Assembly: GCA_963082975.1 (NCBI GenBank)
Contig: OY720344.1
Span: 620,001-684,000, forward strand
Source: Labia minor
Lineage: Eukaryota; Arthropoda; Insecta; Dermaptera; Spongiphoridae
DNA: 64,000 nucleotides
Reading direction: 5' to 3'
Numbering within the stretch: position 1 is the first letter of the stretch; every line of letters starts with the position of its first letter. Of this stretch, positions 36,571 through 46,135 are shown piece after piece. The position numbers and the translations under genes are program-made. A model generated the notes under the pieces. It did not search any database. It worked only from the letters and a program-made list of their open reading frames with translations, and was not told where the DNA came from.

Positions 36571-37189
36571 ACCGACCGACGATAGTAAGGGAGGTATTGT
36601 TTTCACACCAAATTTCACATGTGGAGATTTTTACATATCTCCACGAATCATGCATTTTCTTAACAGAAAAAAGTATTTTTAGCATGATGTCTGTCCGTCC
36701 ATCCGTCCATATAGATGTGTACAGCTTGAACGGCTCAACGGATTTTGATGAAATTTGGTATATTTACTTAATGCATCAGTATGATGAATTCATCAAGTTT
36801 TGGTGCAAATCCGGAAACCGGAAGTGGTAATATTAGCGATCGACGATAGGAAGGGAAGGGTTATTTTCACACCAAATTTCACATGAGGAGATTTTTTACA
36901 TATCACCACGAATCATGCACTTTATATTGGTTTTATTCTCGAGAAAAATCATTTTTATTAGTTTTTTCTTAATTTAAAATTATATGACGTCATCCAGCCA
37001 TTCATGACGTCACAGCCTGGTCTTACATATATATTATAATTAAAATAAAATTAAAAATATTTATGTTATATTTATATCTGTTTTTTATTACATTATATTT
37101 AAATTATTTGAAATTGTTTCTGTAGCTGGAAACTAATTTACTTCAAACCGTCGGTCGGTTCGGACCTGGTCAACACAGGTCAACTTATT
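36571..37189 (+). mobile_element. Repeat family A copy 4 (HINE-like), full length
   Basis: Reference-like copy. ACCGACCGACGATAG follows a T-run. Monomer 1 is at about 36577-36657. The CTGTCCGTCC stretch and AACGGATTTTGATGAAATTTG lie near 36690-36760. Monomer 2 is at about 36838-36920. Paired TGACGTCA sites follow at about 36985-37012, then CGTCGGTCGGT, a slightly altered hairpin (GGTCAACACAGG) and CAACTTATT. Confidence 0.85.
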
Positions 37190-37316
37190 ATTTCTATTTC
37201 TATAATAAGAAAATTATTTCTTAAATCATATTATTGAATAATTTTTTTTTTTTTTTTTTTTTTTTTTGTTTTCATTTTAAATGAATATCAATTAAAAAAA
37301 TCATTTCTATTTATCT

Positions 37317-37349
<33 letters not shown>

Positions 37350-38330
37350 TAAAACCTTAAGGGAAACGAATACAAATTAATTATTAAAATTATTCTTTTC
37401 AAACACCTCTTCATGCATTAAAAATCATTTATAAAAATTGGATGCATCGTATTTTTTCAAAATATACATTGATATATTGTAGTAATAATTTTTGTTAGAA
37501 TACCATATTCAATAAAGATTCGATTCCTCGTCCTCTTCTTCTACGAATAATTCGTATGTGTCTATTCCTATGGTATCCTATGCTATTTTGGTTAATCTAC
37601 ATGAATACAACATTTGCCATTTCTTCTCTTTTCGATTATTCTAAACATCACACGAGTTTGAAAATATGATATGACTAGTCAGCCAGGGAATTTTCGGGCG
37701 TGACATCGTCGCGGTTTGCTCGTAAACTTTCCAAACGCACACATCGAATAAGAAGTGTAAATATGAATGTGTGTGTATTTGGGTGACATCAGTGCTCAAG
37801 TTAGTTTAGCCTCGATTACTGCTTGTTCAATTTTACACTCACGTCATCGATTACGGTTCGTTTTCATAGAAATACTATTTTATTATTGTTCTTTTTTTTC
37901 TTTTTTTTAATGAATGACATTCACTCTACTGACTGAGTGACTGACTTGATCGTTGTGTCCTCTCCCCCTCTCCCCATCTTGATCATTCAGTGAATGGACC
38001 ACCTCGACCAATTTTACTTTCACTACGTATTTCTAACCCATCTACCCACATATTTTACCAAATCAATTTTATCTAAGATATTAAGATATCTTTGGTTAGA
38101 ATAATATATACATATTTATATACAAATCTATAATCAAAGAAATTGGAATTGACAATTTTTGACCAATGAATTAAAATAATCAAGTCAACCATTAAAATGT
38201 ATTTTTAATTAAATTAAGTTTATTTATAAAAGAGGAGATAATATTTATTAAATTACAGATTTGAAAATTTTAAAATTGTGACAAAATCAGATTCTTCCAT
38301 TTTTTTTTTAAATTTTTATATATATATATA
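37190..38330. other. AT-rich DNA with a GC-richer island
   Basis: T-run 37242-37267, AAT repeat 37321-37347, TA repeat just before 38331. The island at 37670-37870 (GGGCGTGACATCGTCGCGG and an ATTACGG-rich part) is clearly non-AT-rich and has no recognisable protein; possibly regulatory. Confidence 0.4.
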
Positions 38331-38564
38331 TGTAAAATAATAACAACAGAATTTATTATATCCAAAAAGGAATAATTAATTTTCAAGTTTATTTCTTTTA
38401 AATTATTTTACAAGTTTATAAATAAAATATATACAAATGGATAAATAATAAAATGAGTAAATTAAATGTCGATAACACATATAAATAGATAAATAATAAA
38501 TGAGTAATTAGATGTCCGCTAGAGGGTGATATAAGTAGGTAGAGGTAACTATAAATATTTTACA
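38331..38564 (-). repeat. 3' LTR
   Basis: Copy of the 43375-43608 repeat, TG...CA ended. On the minus strand it contains AAATAAA-type polyadenylation signals (AAAGAAATAAACTTG). Confidence 0.93.
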
Positions 38565-38577
38565 TCTTACCCCCTTA
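38565..38577 (-). promoter_or_regulatory. Polypurine tract
   Basis: On the minus strand AAGGGGGTAAGA lies immediately before the 3' LTR and overlaps the pol stop codon. This is the usual place and composition for the plus-strand primer. Confidence 0.75.
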
Positions 38578-39813
38578 GGCTTTTTCTTCAGAAGAAAAAG
38601 GTGTCAATTTACTGCAGTGGAAACAGTTTGATAATTTTTTTTTTTTTTTTCCACAGTCAACCTCGTATATGGATGAGGAAATTCTTTTTGTTATTTTGAA
38701 TGGGCCCATCCTTACTTTATCCGTTTTCCTACGGTTTATTTTATTCCCATTCTCGATGTATACCATCTCGCCTATTTTAAATTCTTTTTTTTTTCTATTT
38801 TTATCTATCCTTTCTTTATTAGAATGGAAACTTTTTTCGGAATTTTGAAAAGCTTCTTTCCTGGCCTGTTCCAGATTATCTTCCCCAAAAGTGATAGGAG
38901 AAATTGTTGATTTTATACCCAAAAGTAAATATTCAGGTTCAAATTTTGTTGAACTATGAATTGTCTTGTTGTATTCCTTTGTACAATCTTCTGCGATTTT
39001 AGACCACGCTCTATTATCACCACTATTTATTTTGCATCTTATTCTATTAACAAGAGTTTGGTTTAGTCTCTCATTTAGGCCATTAGATTGGGGACAATCT
39101 ATTGATGTAAATACAAGTTGTATATTTTTTTTATTTAAATAGTTTTTAAATTCTTGAGAATTAAATCCAGAGTATTGGTCTGTCAAAATCATTTTAGTTT
39201 CCTTTCCTTTTGTAACTGGATCTATTAATTTGATAAATTCTTTAGCGTCTTGACCTGTCGAAGTGGAGATCCAAGCGTATCTGCTAAAGTGATCCACTAA
39301 AATGTGCATAAATCTTTTCGGTGATCTGTTCCCGGCGAATCCTCCTACCGTATCAATGGACATAATTTCATAGGGTTTACTTGGAGGCCCTAATTTCGAC
39401 ATTAATCCAATTGTTCTTCCTTTACGAGTTTTGTTTTCTTTACAAATCTTGCAATTTTCACAAAATGAATTAATTAGTCGATCCATATTTTTAAAATAAT
39501 AATAGGGTCTTATTTTCCTTTTTAATTGAGCATTTCCTATATGACCATAATATTCATGAACGAGCTTTATTAATTTTATACCAAAGTCAATTGAAATATA
39601 TATCCTTGCTCTGTTATTTAGATTTTTAAAAAAAATATTATTTCGTTTTTCTGTTTTTTTATCATTTTCTATTTCTTTAAAATTTTCTTTTTGATCTTCA
39701 ATTATTTTTTTTATTTCTATTAAATTTACTACTTTAATTTCGTCTTCATTTTCAAAGTATTCTAATATTGGTTGTCTTGATAAAAGGTCTGCCAAAATAT
39801 TGTCTTTCCCTTT
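38575..39813 (-). CDS. pol, integrase part (separated from the rest by an insertion)
   Basis: Integrase of the LTR retrotransposon, which joins the cDNA to host DNA. Counting from the ATG at 39795, the zinc-binding H80, H85, C115 and C118 are present (HHCC domain). The catalytic triad is D148 (SIDTVGGF), D206 (LTDQYSG) and E242 (GLNERLNQ), with 35 residues between the last two, the classical D,D(35)E spacing. The C-terminal part carries a basic KIGEMVYIENG segment, as in Ty3/gypsy integrases, and ends SSEEKA. The ATG is not a natural start: the frame continues upstream (KGKDNI...) to the family-B insertion at about 39815 and belongs to the pol polyprotein. No internal stop. Confidence 0.92.
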   Translation of the reverse strand, partial: KGKDNILADLLSRQPILEYFENEDEIKVVNLIEIKKIIEDQKENFKEIENDKKTEKRNNIFFKNLNNRARIYISIDFGIKLIKLVHEYYGHIGNAQLKRKIRPYYYFKNMDRLINSFCENCKICKENKTRKGRTIGLMSKLGPPSKPYEIMSIDTVGGFAGNRSPKRFMHILVDHFSRYAWISTSTGQDAKEFIKLIDPVTKGKETKMILTDQYSGFNSQEFKNYLNKKNIQLVFTSIDCPQSNGLNERLNQTLVNRIRCKINSGDNRAWSKIAEDCTKEYNKTIHSSTKFEPEYLLLGIKSTISPITFGEDNLEQARKEAFQNSEKSFHSNKERIDKNRKKKEFKIGEMVYIENGNKINRRKTDKVRMGPFKITKRISSSIYEVDCGKKKKKLSNCFHCSKLTPFSSEEKA

Positions 39814-39815
39814 TT

Positions 39816-40445
39816 ACTATCTCGCCAGAGATAGTATTGCGATCACGAAAATTTTCGATGTTGAGATTTTGATGTTTTTATACGTTTTGAAGGTTCCTGA
39901 ATCATTTTCACTAAGGTTGAGAAAAATGTCTGTGTGTGTGTGTGTATGTGTGTGTGTATGTGTGTGTGTGTGTATGTATGTAGGCAAGATTACGCAAAAA
40001 CGGTTTGAGCTAGAATGATGAAATTTGGTACATGGACATTATTCAAAATTCATAGTTTTCTATCAACTTTTGAGAAATGTAGCTCAACCGGAAGAGGGTC
40101 ATTACCTACAACGTTTTGATTTTTTTTCCTCTAAAGTGACCGTAAAAATAAAGATATATGTTTGATAATTTTTCACATGATTAATAATTGTATAAAACTG
40201 CTATATATAGAATTTCAGCTTAATTGATTTGCTGAAATTACCAGAATTAATTTTTTAACACTGCAAATCTCACGCGCCAACACGTGACGTGGTGCCATCA
40301 ACAAAAAGCCAAACATGCGCTGGTTTAATATTTATTATTTATTATTTATAATTTATAATTAATTAAATTTAATTTAGATATAATATATTATGTTATTTAA
40401 TCCAATTCAAATTGCGAGATAGTCGAGTGGAGACACTCCAGCTAA
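39816..40445 (+). mobile_element. Repeat family B copy 2 (HINE-like), inserted in pol
   Basis: Starts ACTATCTCGCCAGAGATAG directly after TTTTT and ends GCGAGATAGT, the GAGTGGAGACACTC hairpin and CAGCTAA directly before TTT. Retrotransposon coding sequence lies on both sides. The T-rich junctions on both ends and the absence of any longer duplication fit insertion between Ts, as described for Helentrons. Contains a TG repeat (39930-39972). No protein-coding frame of its own. Confidence 0.85.
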
Positions 40446-42239
40446 TTTATAAATGATTTTAAAATTAAATTGAGATAGATAATTGACTAAATCTCCCAAT
40501 ATTTCATCTGTTCTGCTCTTTGTTCTTAAATTTTCTAAGGGTTTATGGTCCGTACAAACTCTAAATTCTCGGCCCATGACATAAAATTGCCAATATTTTA
40601 TTGCTTCTTTAATTGCTTTACACTCCAGGTGAATAATATCCATTTTCTTTTCTTTTTCTGATAATTTCCTAGAAAAATAAGCAACTGGATGCAACATACC
40701 ATTAATTTGTGGTTGTTTCAATACTGCACCAATTCCTTTTAAACTAGCATCTGTTTCAATTATTATTTCTTTGTCTGTATCATATATTGCTAAAATGGGT
40801 GAGGAACATAAATATTCTTTAATTAAATTAAAACTTTCATCACATTCTTTTGTCCATTCAAATTTTACATTTTTTTTTAATAATCGATGAAGTGGTTCAA
40901 ATTTTTCTGTACTGTTTTCAATATATTTAAAAAAAAAATTTATTGATCCTAAAATACTCCTTACACCAGATTTATCTGTTGGTTTGTTTAGTTTTCTAAT
41001 AGCAGCCAAATTTTCAATTGCTGGTGATATTTTATTTTCTTGTATGAAATGTCCAAGATATTTCACTGAATTAGAAGCAAATTTACATTTTTCATATTTT
41101 AGTTTGAAACCCACTTCGTCTAGTATTTCAAAAGTTTTTTTTATATGTTTCATATGTTCCTCCCATGTTTTAGAAAATATTAAGATATCATCGATATAAT
41201 TTATAGAGAATTCGTCTAAACCATTCCTTCTTAAAATATTAGATAATGTCCTTTGAAAAATCGCTGGAGCATTTTTAAGACCATATGGTAATACTTTAAA
41301 CCTAAATTTCCCAAATTTTGTAATAAATGCGGTTTTCTCTCGATCATTTTCTCTTAAAGGAATGTTCCAAAAAGCCGAATTTATATCAATTATCGAAAAA
41401 TATTTACAATTAGGTATCTTTTCAATAACATCATTTATAGTTGGAAATGGAAAACATTCTGGTATTATCAATTTATTTAATCTTCGGTAATCAATACAAA
41501 GTCTTGTCCTCCGACCATCCTCTTTTTTGAATGCAAGTGTAACTGGTGATGAAAAACCTCCATCTGATTCCTCAATTAACTTTGCCTCTAATAATTTTTT
41601 TATCTGATTTTGTATTTCTCTCTCGTCTATTATATTGCATTTATAAGGTCGTGAATTAATATATTCCTCTTTAATTAATTTAATCTCACCTTCTTTACAT
41701 TTTACTTTTCCAACATCAAATTTATTTTTAGCAAATATATTTTTGAAATTTTCTATTATCGTTTTTAATTCTATAATTTTATTCTTATCTTCTATATAAT
41801 CCAATTCATTCATATTTATTTGAAAATCGTTAACATTATTTTTTATATTTGTTGGTTTTATTTTTATAATATTCTCATCATCTATTTTCTGAAAAATTTT
41901 TAAATTTTCATTTTGTATGAGTCTGAATTTCTTTATTGCGTCGAGTCCCAACAGTAAATCATAAGAAAATTTGTTATTTTTAATTACATAAGTATTTAGA
42001 TTCTCCGTAATCTCTCCGATTTTCAAACTAATATTTGCCCGGCCTTGACAGAAATTTTTACCACTAAGTGTTCTAAATATAGATTTGTTTTTTTCTAATT
42101 TTAACTTTAAAATATTTAAAAGTTTTTTATTTAGTAAGCTTACATTCGAACCACTATCATAAATAGCTTTTATATTATACTTATTGTCTATTAATACATT
42201 TATTTTTATAAGTGGATTAAATTCTTCCGGGCTTTTTAG
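40407..42239 (-). CDS. pol, protease-RT-RNase H part (truncated by insertion)
   Basis: Frame entered from gag by -1 frameshift; there is no ATG of its own. Protease: YDSGSNVSLL, with the active-site Asp-Ser-Gly at 42158-42150. Reverse transcriptase: LCIDYRRLN, then FSIIDINSAFW, LPYGLKNAPAIFQR and the catalytic YIDD (about 41187-41198), followed by YLGH. RNase H: IIETDASLKGIGAVL, LECKAI and TDHKPLENL (about 40530-40790). The true coding part ends about 40446, where the family-B repeat begins. The last ten or so residues to the stop at 40407 come from the repeat. All visible catalytic residues are kept. Confidence 0.92.
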   Translation of the reverse strand, partial: LKSPEEFNPLIKINVLIDNKYNIKAIYDSGSNVSLLNKKLLNILKLKLEKNKSIFRTLSGKNFCQGRANISLKIGEITENLNTYVIKNNKFSYDLLLGLDAIKKFRLIQNENLKIFQKIDDENIIKIKPTNIKNNVNDFQINMNELDYIEDKNKIIELKTIIENFKNIFAKNKFDVGKVKCKEGEIKLIKEEYINSRPYKCNIIDEREIQNQIKKLLEAKLIEESDGGFSSPVTLAFKKEDGRRTRLCIDYRRLNKLIIPECFPFPTINDVIEKIPNCKYFSIIDINSAFWNIPLRENDREKTAFITKFGKFRFKVLPYGLKNAPAIFQRTLSNILRRNGLDEFSINYIDDILIFSKTWEEHMKHIKKTFEILDEVGFKLKYEKCKFASNSVKYLGHFIQENKISPAIENLAAIRKLNKPTDKSGVRSILGSINFFFKYIENSTEKFEPLHRLLKKNVKFEWTKECDESFNLIKEYLCSSPILAIYDTDKEIIIETDASLKGIGAVLKQPQINGMLHPVAYFSRKLSEKEKKMDIIHLECKAIKEAIKYWQFYVMGREFRVCTDHKPLENLRTKSRTDEILGDLVNYLSQFNFKIIYKLAGVSPLDYLAI

Positions 42240-43354
42240 TTTAAAGAATCATAGTTTTCATTTATTTTAAAATTTTCTTTTTCATTTAAATTACTTTCTT
42301 GTTTTATCTTTAAATTTTTATTTCTACATATATTTTCAGAGTGATAACGGTTTGGCCAACCAAAAGATTCGCAAATTGAGCACGAAAATTTTTTTTTTTT
42401 TGTATCACTTGTATTATTTTTATCTATATTTTCGTTTTTATTAAAATTTTTATTATAATTCGTTTTAATTTTATTAAATTCATTTGATAAATATTCAATT
42501 TTCTTTAATTCGGAAAACAATGTTTCAATTGTTTTTATTTTTTCATAATCTAGTCTATTTTGAAATTTTTCAGGGAGTCCCATCACTATCATATGAATCC
42601 TAGACTGTATTGTTCCACCGTTCTCTATTTCAATACATAGTTTTTCTTTTGTAATTGCATAATCGATGATGGACCCTCCTAAATATTTAAAATCAAAAGC
42701 TTTTTTTATTTTTATCCAACTTATATCTCTAAATGTATTTTGAAAAGATTCTTTCCAAAGATTCCATTTATTTAATCCAAATTTTGTTAAATTTGTATCA
42801 TACCAGTCTTTTGATATGCCTAGTATATAAAATCGAAGCGTTTCAATAATATTAGTCTCATTCACTATATTATTTCTAAAACATTCATTTTCAAATTTTT
42901 GAATCCAAATTATTGGATCTTGATTTTTATTAAATTTTTCTAAATTTAATTTTTTTTCAATATCATAAAATTTAAAATGAGTTGCACTTAGCTGTAGTTG
43001 TAATTTTTCAATTTCCATTTGCAAATTTTTCTTTTCTTCTTGATCGAAGTTGATTTCATTAGAAATTTCTTCTAACGGAATTTTATTAAAAGAAATATTT
43101 TCACCTTCATCAAAATAAATTTTTTTAAGTTCTTCATTTAATTTTATACCAATTTTACGATATCCTTGAATGGGTTTTATAGCCAGCATTGAACTCTTAA
43201 TTATAGAGTTTGAAAGTAATATGGGATGATTTTGAACTTTCCTTGATTCTTCTGGCAACCTATACCATAGTTCTTTGTCTTCGGATAACCCAGAAATTTC
43301 ATATTCATTTTCTTCCTTTTTCACAATATGTACATAAAAAAATTTTTTTTCCAT
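42236..43354 (-). CDS. gag polyprotein of the LTR retrotransposon
   Basis: 372 residues from ATG at 43354 (MEKKFFYVHIVKKEENEYEI) to TAA at 42236. It is the structural protein of the element's particle. The middle is a capsid-like region (NQDPIIWIQKFENEC, FYILGISKDWYDT), as in other Ty3/gypsy Gags. A coiled-coil-prone Glu/Lys stretch lies near residues 95-130. The C-terminal region has CSICESFGWPNRYHSENIC, a Cys-x2-Cys-x9-His-x4-Cys variant of the nucleic-acid-binding zinc knuckle (usual spacing x4 before His). The ATG is only 20 nt downstream of the 5' LTR. The frame is also open for 12 codons upstream into the LTR, without an ATG. Confidence 0.88.
   Translation of the reverse strand: MEKKFFYVHIVKKEENEYEISGLSEDKELWYRLPEESRKVQNHPILLSNSIIKSSMLAIKPIQGYRKIGIKLNEELKKIYFDEGENISFNKIPLEEISNEINFDQEEKKNLQMEIEKLQLQLSATHFKFYDIEKKLNLEKFNKNQDPIIWIQKFENECFRNNIVNETNIIETLRFYILGISKDWYDTNLTKFGLNKWNLWKESFQNTFRDISWIKIKKAFDFKYLGGSIIDYAITKEKLCIEIENGGTIQSRIHMIVMGLPEKFQNRLDYEKIKTIETLFSELKKIEYLSNEFNKIKTNYNKNFNKNENIDKNNTSDTKKKKFSCSICESFGWPNRYHSENICRNKNLKIKQESNLNEKENFKINENYDSLN
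42239..42245 (-). promoter_or_regulatory. -1 ribosomal frameshift site (T TTA AAC) at the end of gag
   Basis: The gag frame ends ...TCT TTA AAC TAA. T_TTA_AAC is the canonical X XXY YYZ slippery heptamer, placed immediately before the gag stop. A -1 slip enters the open pol frame (TTT AAA CTA AAA AGC...), which stays open into the protease. A downstream stem-loop or pseudoknot was not identified by eye. Confidence 0.85.
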
Positions 43355-43374
43355 TTTAAAATTGAAAATTAATT

Positions 43375-43608
43375 TGTAAAATAATAACAACAGAATTTAT
43401 TATATCCAAAAAGGAATAATTAATTTTCAAGTTTATTTCTTTTAAATTATTTTACAAGTTTATAAATAAAATATATACAAATGGATAAATAATAAAATGA
43501 GTAAATTAAATGTCGATAACACATATAAATAGATAAATAATAAATGAGTAATTAGATGTCCGCTAGAGGGTGATATAAGTAGGTAGAGGTAACTATAAAT
43601 ATTTTACA
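43375..43608 (-). repeat. 5' LTR
   Basis: 234 bp, identical by eye to 38331-38564. It is the upstream LTR for the minus-strand element and should carry the promoter. TATTTATAG lies near its 5' end on the minus strand. Confidence 0.93.
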
Positions 43609-44657
43609 TATATATATATATATTCATAGTGTACCTTGGCCAATTAATTTTTGACATAATACCAAATATAACTGAAAGGATTCTTGGAATACTATTTATA
43701 AAAATAAAACTGTAATCTTGAAGGAAGTCCATGTCCATGTCAATGGGTGATTATTTATTTATTTATTTTTCTATTACCATGACAATGTGCTCTTTGTAAC
43801 CAAAGTAATTATTATTTCATGTGTACTTTACTAAACTTCTTTCTATTTAATCCATTTATTGAATGTTGATTCCATCATCTATTTCTATTTTTGATGTTAG
43901 AAAAAATAAATCAATAAATCATTTATTCATGAATGAAGGGCATATGTGAATCCCTCACTCACGGATAACTTCATGATGAAAATGGCGAGGCAACCGTTTT
44001 GGAATTTCTTCATTCCAATTAAAATTACGAATGAATGGAATGCAATTATCGTTGGGGAAAATGTAACCCAATCATAGGACCCATACGTTTATAATTAGCC
44101 AGCATCAAGTTCGTTTTCCTTTTCTTTTTCTTTTTCTTTTTCTTTAATAGAAAATAAACAAGATATTAGATACAAATGCGCCCCACCCCACCCCACCCCA
44201 TGCCATCTATTCGATTCATTCATTTCTTCTCATCCTTTTTCGATTTTTTAAACTTACCCCCTCTTTCTTTTTTCACCCCACTCCTCATTATCGTATTTTT
44301 TTTTTCTTTACGTTCATAAAATAACATCCACATTTGGATTTTTTATTAGAAATTTGAATCTATTTGAAAACAGATTTTTCTATTTGATCCCCTAATTTCA
44401 TCTTAAATTGTATAATTTTATATCTATTATATCGATTTATTGATTGCTTTTAACTTTTCATCATTCGTTTGCTTAATTATTTTCATAATATTATTATTAC
44501 TACGGAGTGACTAAATTGGAGATGATCATTTATTTTTATAAAGAAAATAGTCTGAATAAATAAACTACGAGAAGGAAAAAAAAAGATCAAATTATTATAA
44601 CATACAAATGCGTAAATATAGATACACCAGAAGATATAATCTTCATCTCTCTCTCTT

Positions 44658-44716
<59 letters not shown>

Positions 44717-45791
44717 TAGTTTGAATAGAGATAGATAGATATACCCTTTAGAGAGAAACTCATACTGAACAAATTAAGATTATTTTTGTAATTATATATA
44801 AAATTGTTTGTTTATGTTTCTACAAATGCCAATGGTTAAGTCTATTAATATACAACTAAAATATTTTATAAAAACTGTTATTATAAAAAAGTAAAATTAA
44901 CAAAAACAAAAAACTTTAATTATATAATTAATTTTATATTTGTTTGTGTAAAATTTCAAAATGTTAAAAACTTATGAAATATATATGTTTACTATTTCAA
45001 ATTTGTATTTACTTTCGATTCAAGAACAAAATGTAAAGAATACTTTCAAAATAAAGAATAGTATATCCTTCTCTCTCGCTATATAAATTAACATTCAAAC
45101 AAAACCAACAAAAAAAGTTTTGTCCTTTCATTGAAATTTTGATTACAATGAAATAATAATAAATATTTATATCATATTTTATTATACTAGCAAAAATTAT
45201 AAATATACTTATATTTGTATATTTTTGAGATATGAAACCGCTCGATAATTTTTTTTTTGGAAATTCCCACCTTAGATAATATTTATAAAGAAAAATCGAT
45301 CTGTATTGGTTTCACCCTTAAGAAAAATCAACTTTATTAGTATTTTCTAAATTTAAAACAGAAGATTTATATGACGTCACAAATTACCTCATTTTCCTCT
45401 TACCATTCTTTTTTAATTGAAATTTTATTAATATTTTTTTATATTTAAAATATTTTACTTAATTTCGAAATAAAATTAAAAAATATTTATATTAATAATA
45501 TTTTAGAATCAAATTACGAAAAATGTTTATTAATCTCACACCAAAAAAAATCTAAAATTTATCTTATTTGTCTTGCAAATTATTTTTCTGTGTTTCCGTT
45601 AACATATTATTTAAGATATTTTAAAAACAATTTGTTTCTTTAATTAATATTCATTTAAAATTATAATTAAAAAATATCTTATTCAAAATAAATTGTTTAA
45701 TAAATATGATCTAATAATAGTAAATAGAAATAGAAAAGCATAATAGCAGCATAGTTGAAATGTCAGTTTTATCTCTAAATAAATAATTTTT
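43609..45791. other. AT-rich intergenic DNA, microsatellites, diverged family-A relative
   Basis: TTTTC repeat (44116-44147), CCCCA repeat (44179-44201), TA then GA repeats (44660-44716). At 45290-45500 the sequence resembles the interior of family A (TTGGTTTCACCCTTAAGAAA, TATGACGTCACA) and shares TTTCGAAATAAAAT with 10745. No gene supported. Confidence 0.45.
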
Positions 45792-46049
45792 TAATTCCTA
45801 ATCTTCTTCTTCTTCTTCTTCTTAGCCTTATTTCCCACGAGGTGTGGGGTCGGCTCTTCTCGTTAATTGGCGCCAACTAAATCTGTTGTTGGCGTCGTCT
45901 GTAGAGAGACCAGATGCCATTAGATCTCCCGTTATACGGCAGGACCAGCTGGTTTTAGGCCTTCCACGCGGTCTTTTTTGGTACTCAACCTTCGATGACG
46001 GTGATGACGACTTTGATGTAGCTGTGGACGATTTTGAGTGAGGTTGATG

Positions 46050-46135
46050 GCATGATGCTGATGCTAACCGATGTTCGTGTCGGTGATGATGTCGATGTTG
46101 ATGTTGATATTGATGTGGATGTAGATGTTGGACTA
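46050..46135. repeat. Degenerate GATGTT/GATGTG array in the retroposon body
   Basis: Repeats of six bases (GATGTT, GATATT, GATGTG, GATGTA) run through the body of the long retroposon. Copy-number changes here could explain part of its length. Confidence 0.7.

Larger units (their letters stand above)
38331..43608 (-). mobile_element. Ty3/gypsy-type LTR retrotransposon with a nested insertion
   Basis: Direct 234-bp repeats at 38331-38564 and 43375-43608 begin TGTAAAATA and end TATTTTACA. By eye they are identical. They flank gag and pol on the minus strand in the order protease, reverse transcriptase, RNase H, integrase (Ty3/gypsy order). A purine-rich tract, AAGGGGGTAAGA, precedes the 3' LTR. 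The element sits in TA repeats, so the target duplication is unclear (TATA-like). No envelope-type frame is present. A 630-bp family-B repeat interrupts pol between RNase H and integrase, so this copy is probably not autonomous. Identical LTRs mean it inserted recently. Confidence 0.93.

Noticed and set aside
36534-36830. 98-residue frame, with near-identical frames at 32049-32321 (-) and 55374-55703 (-)
   Set aside because: The frames recur only because they lie in copies of repeat family A. Their limits differ between copies and there is no recognisable domain.
38331-43608. Endogenous retrovirus with envelope
   Set aside because: Only gag and pol are present between the LTRs and no envelope-type frame lies between integrase and the 3' LTR.
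43977-44079. 33-codon ORF starting MKMARQPFWNFFIPIKI
   Set aside because: Composition is slightly unusual for the region but there is no motif, splice context or similar sequence that I recognise; likely chance.
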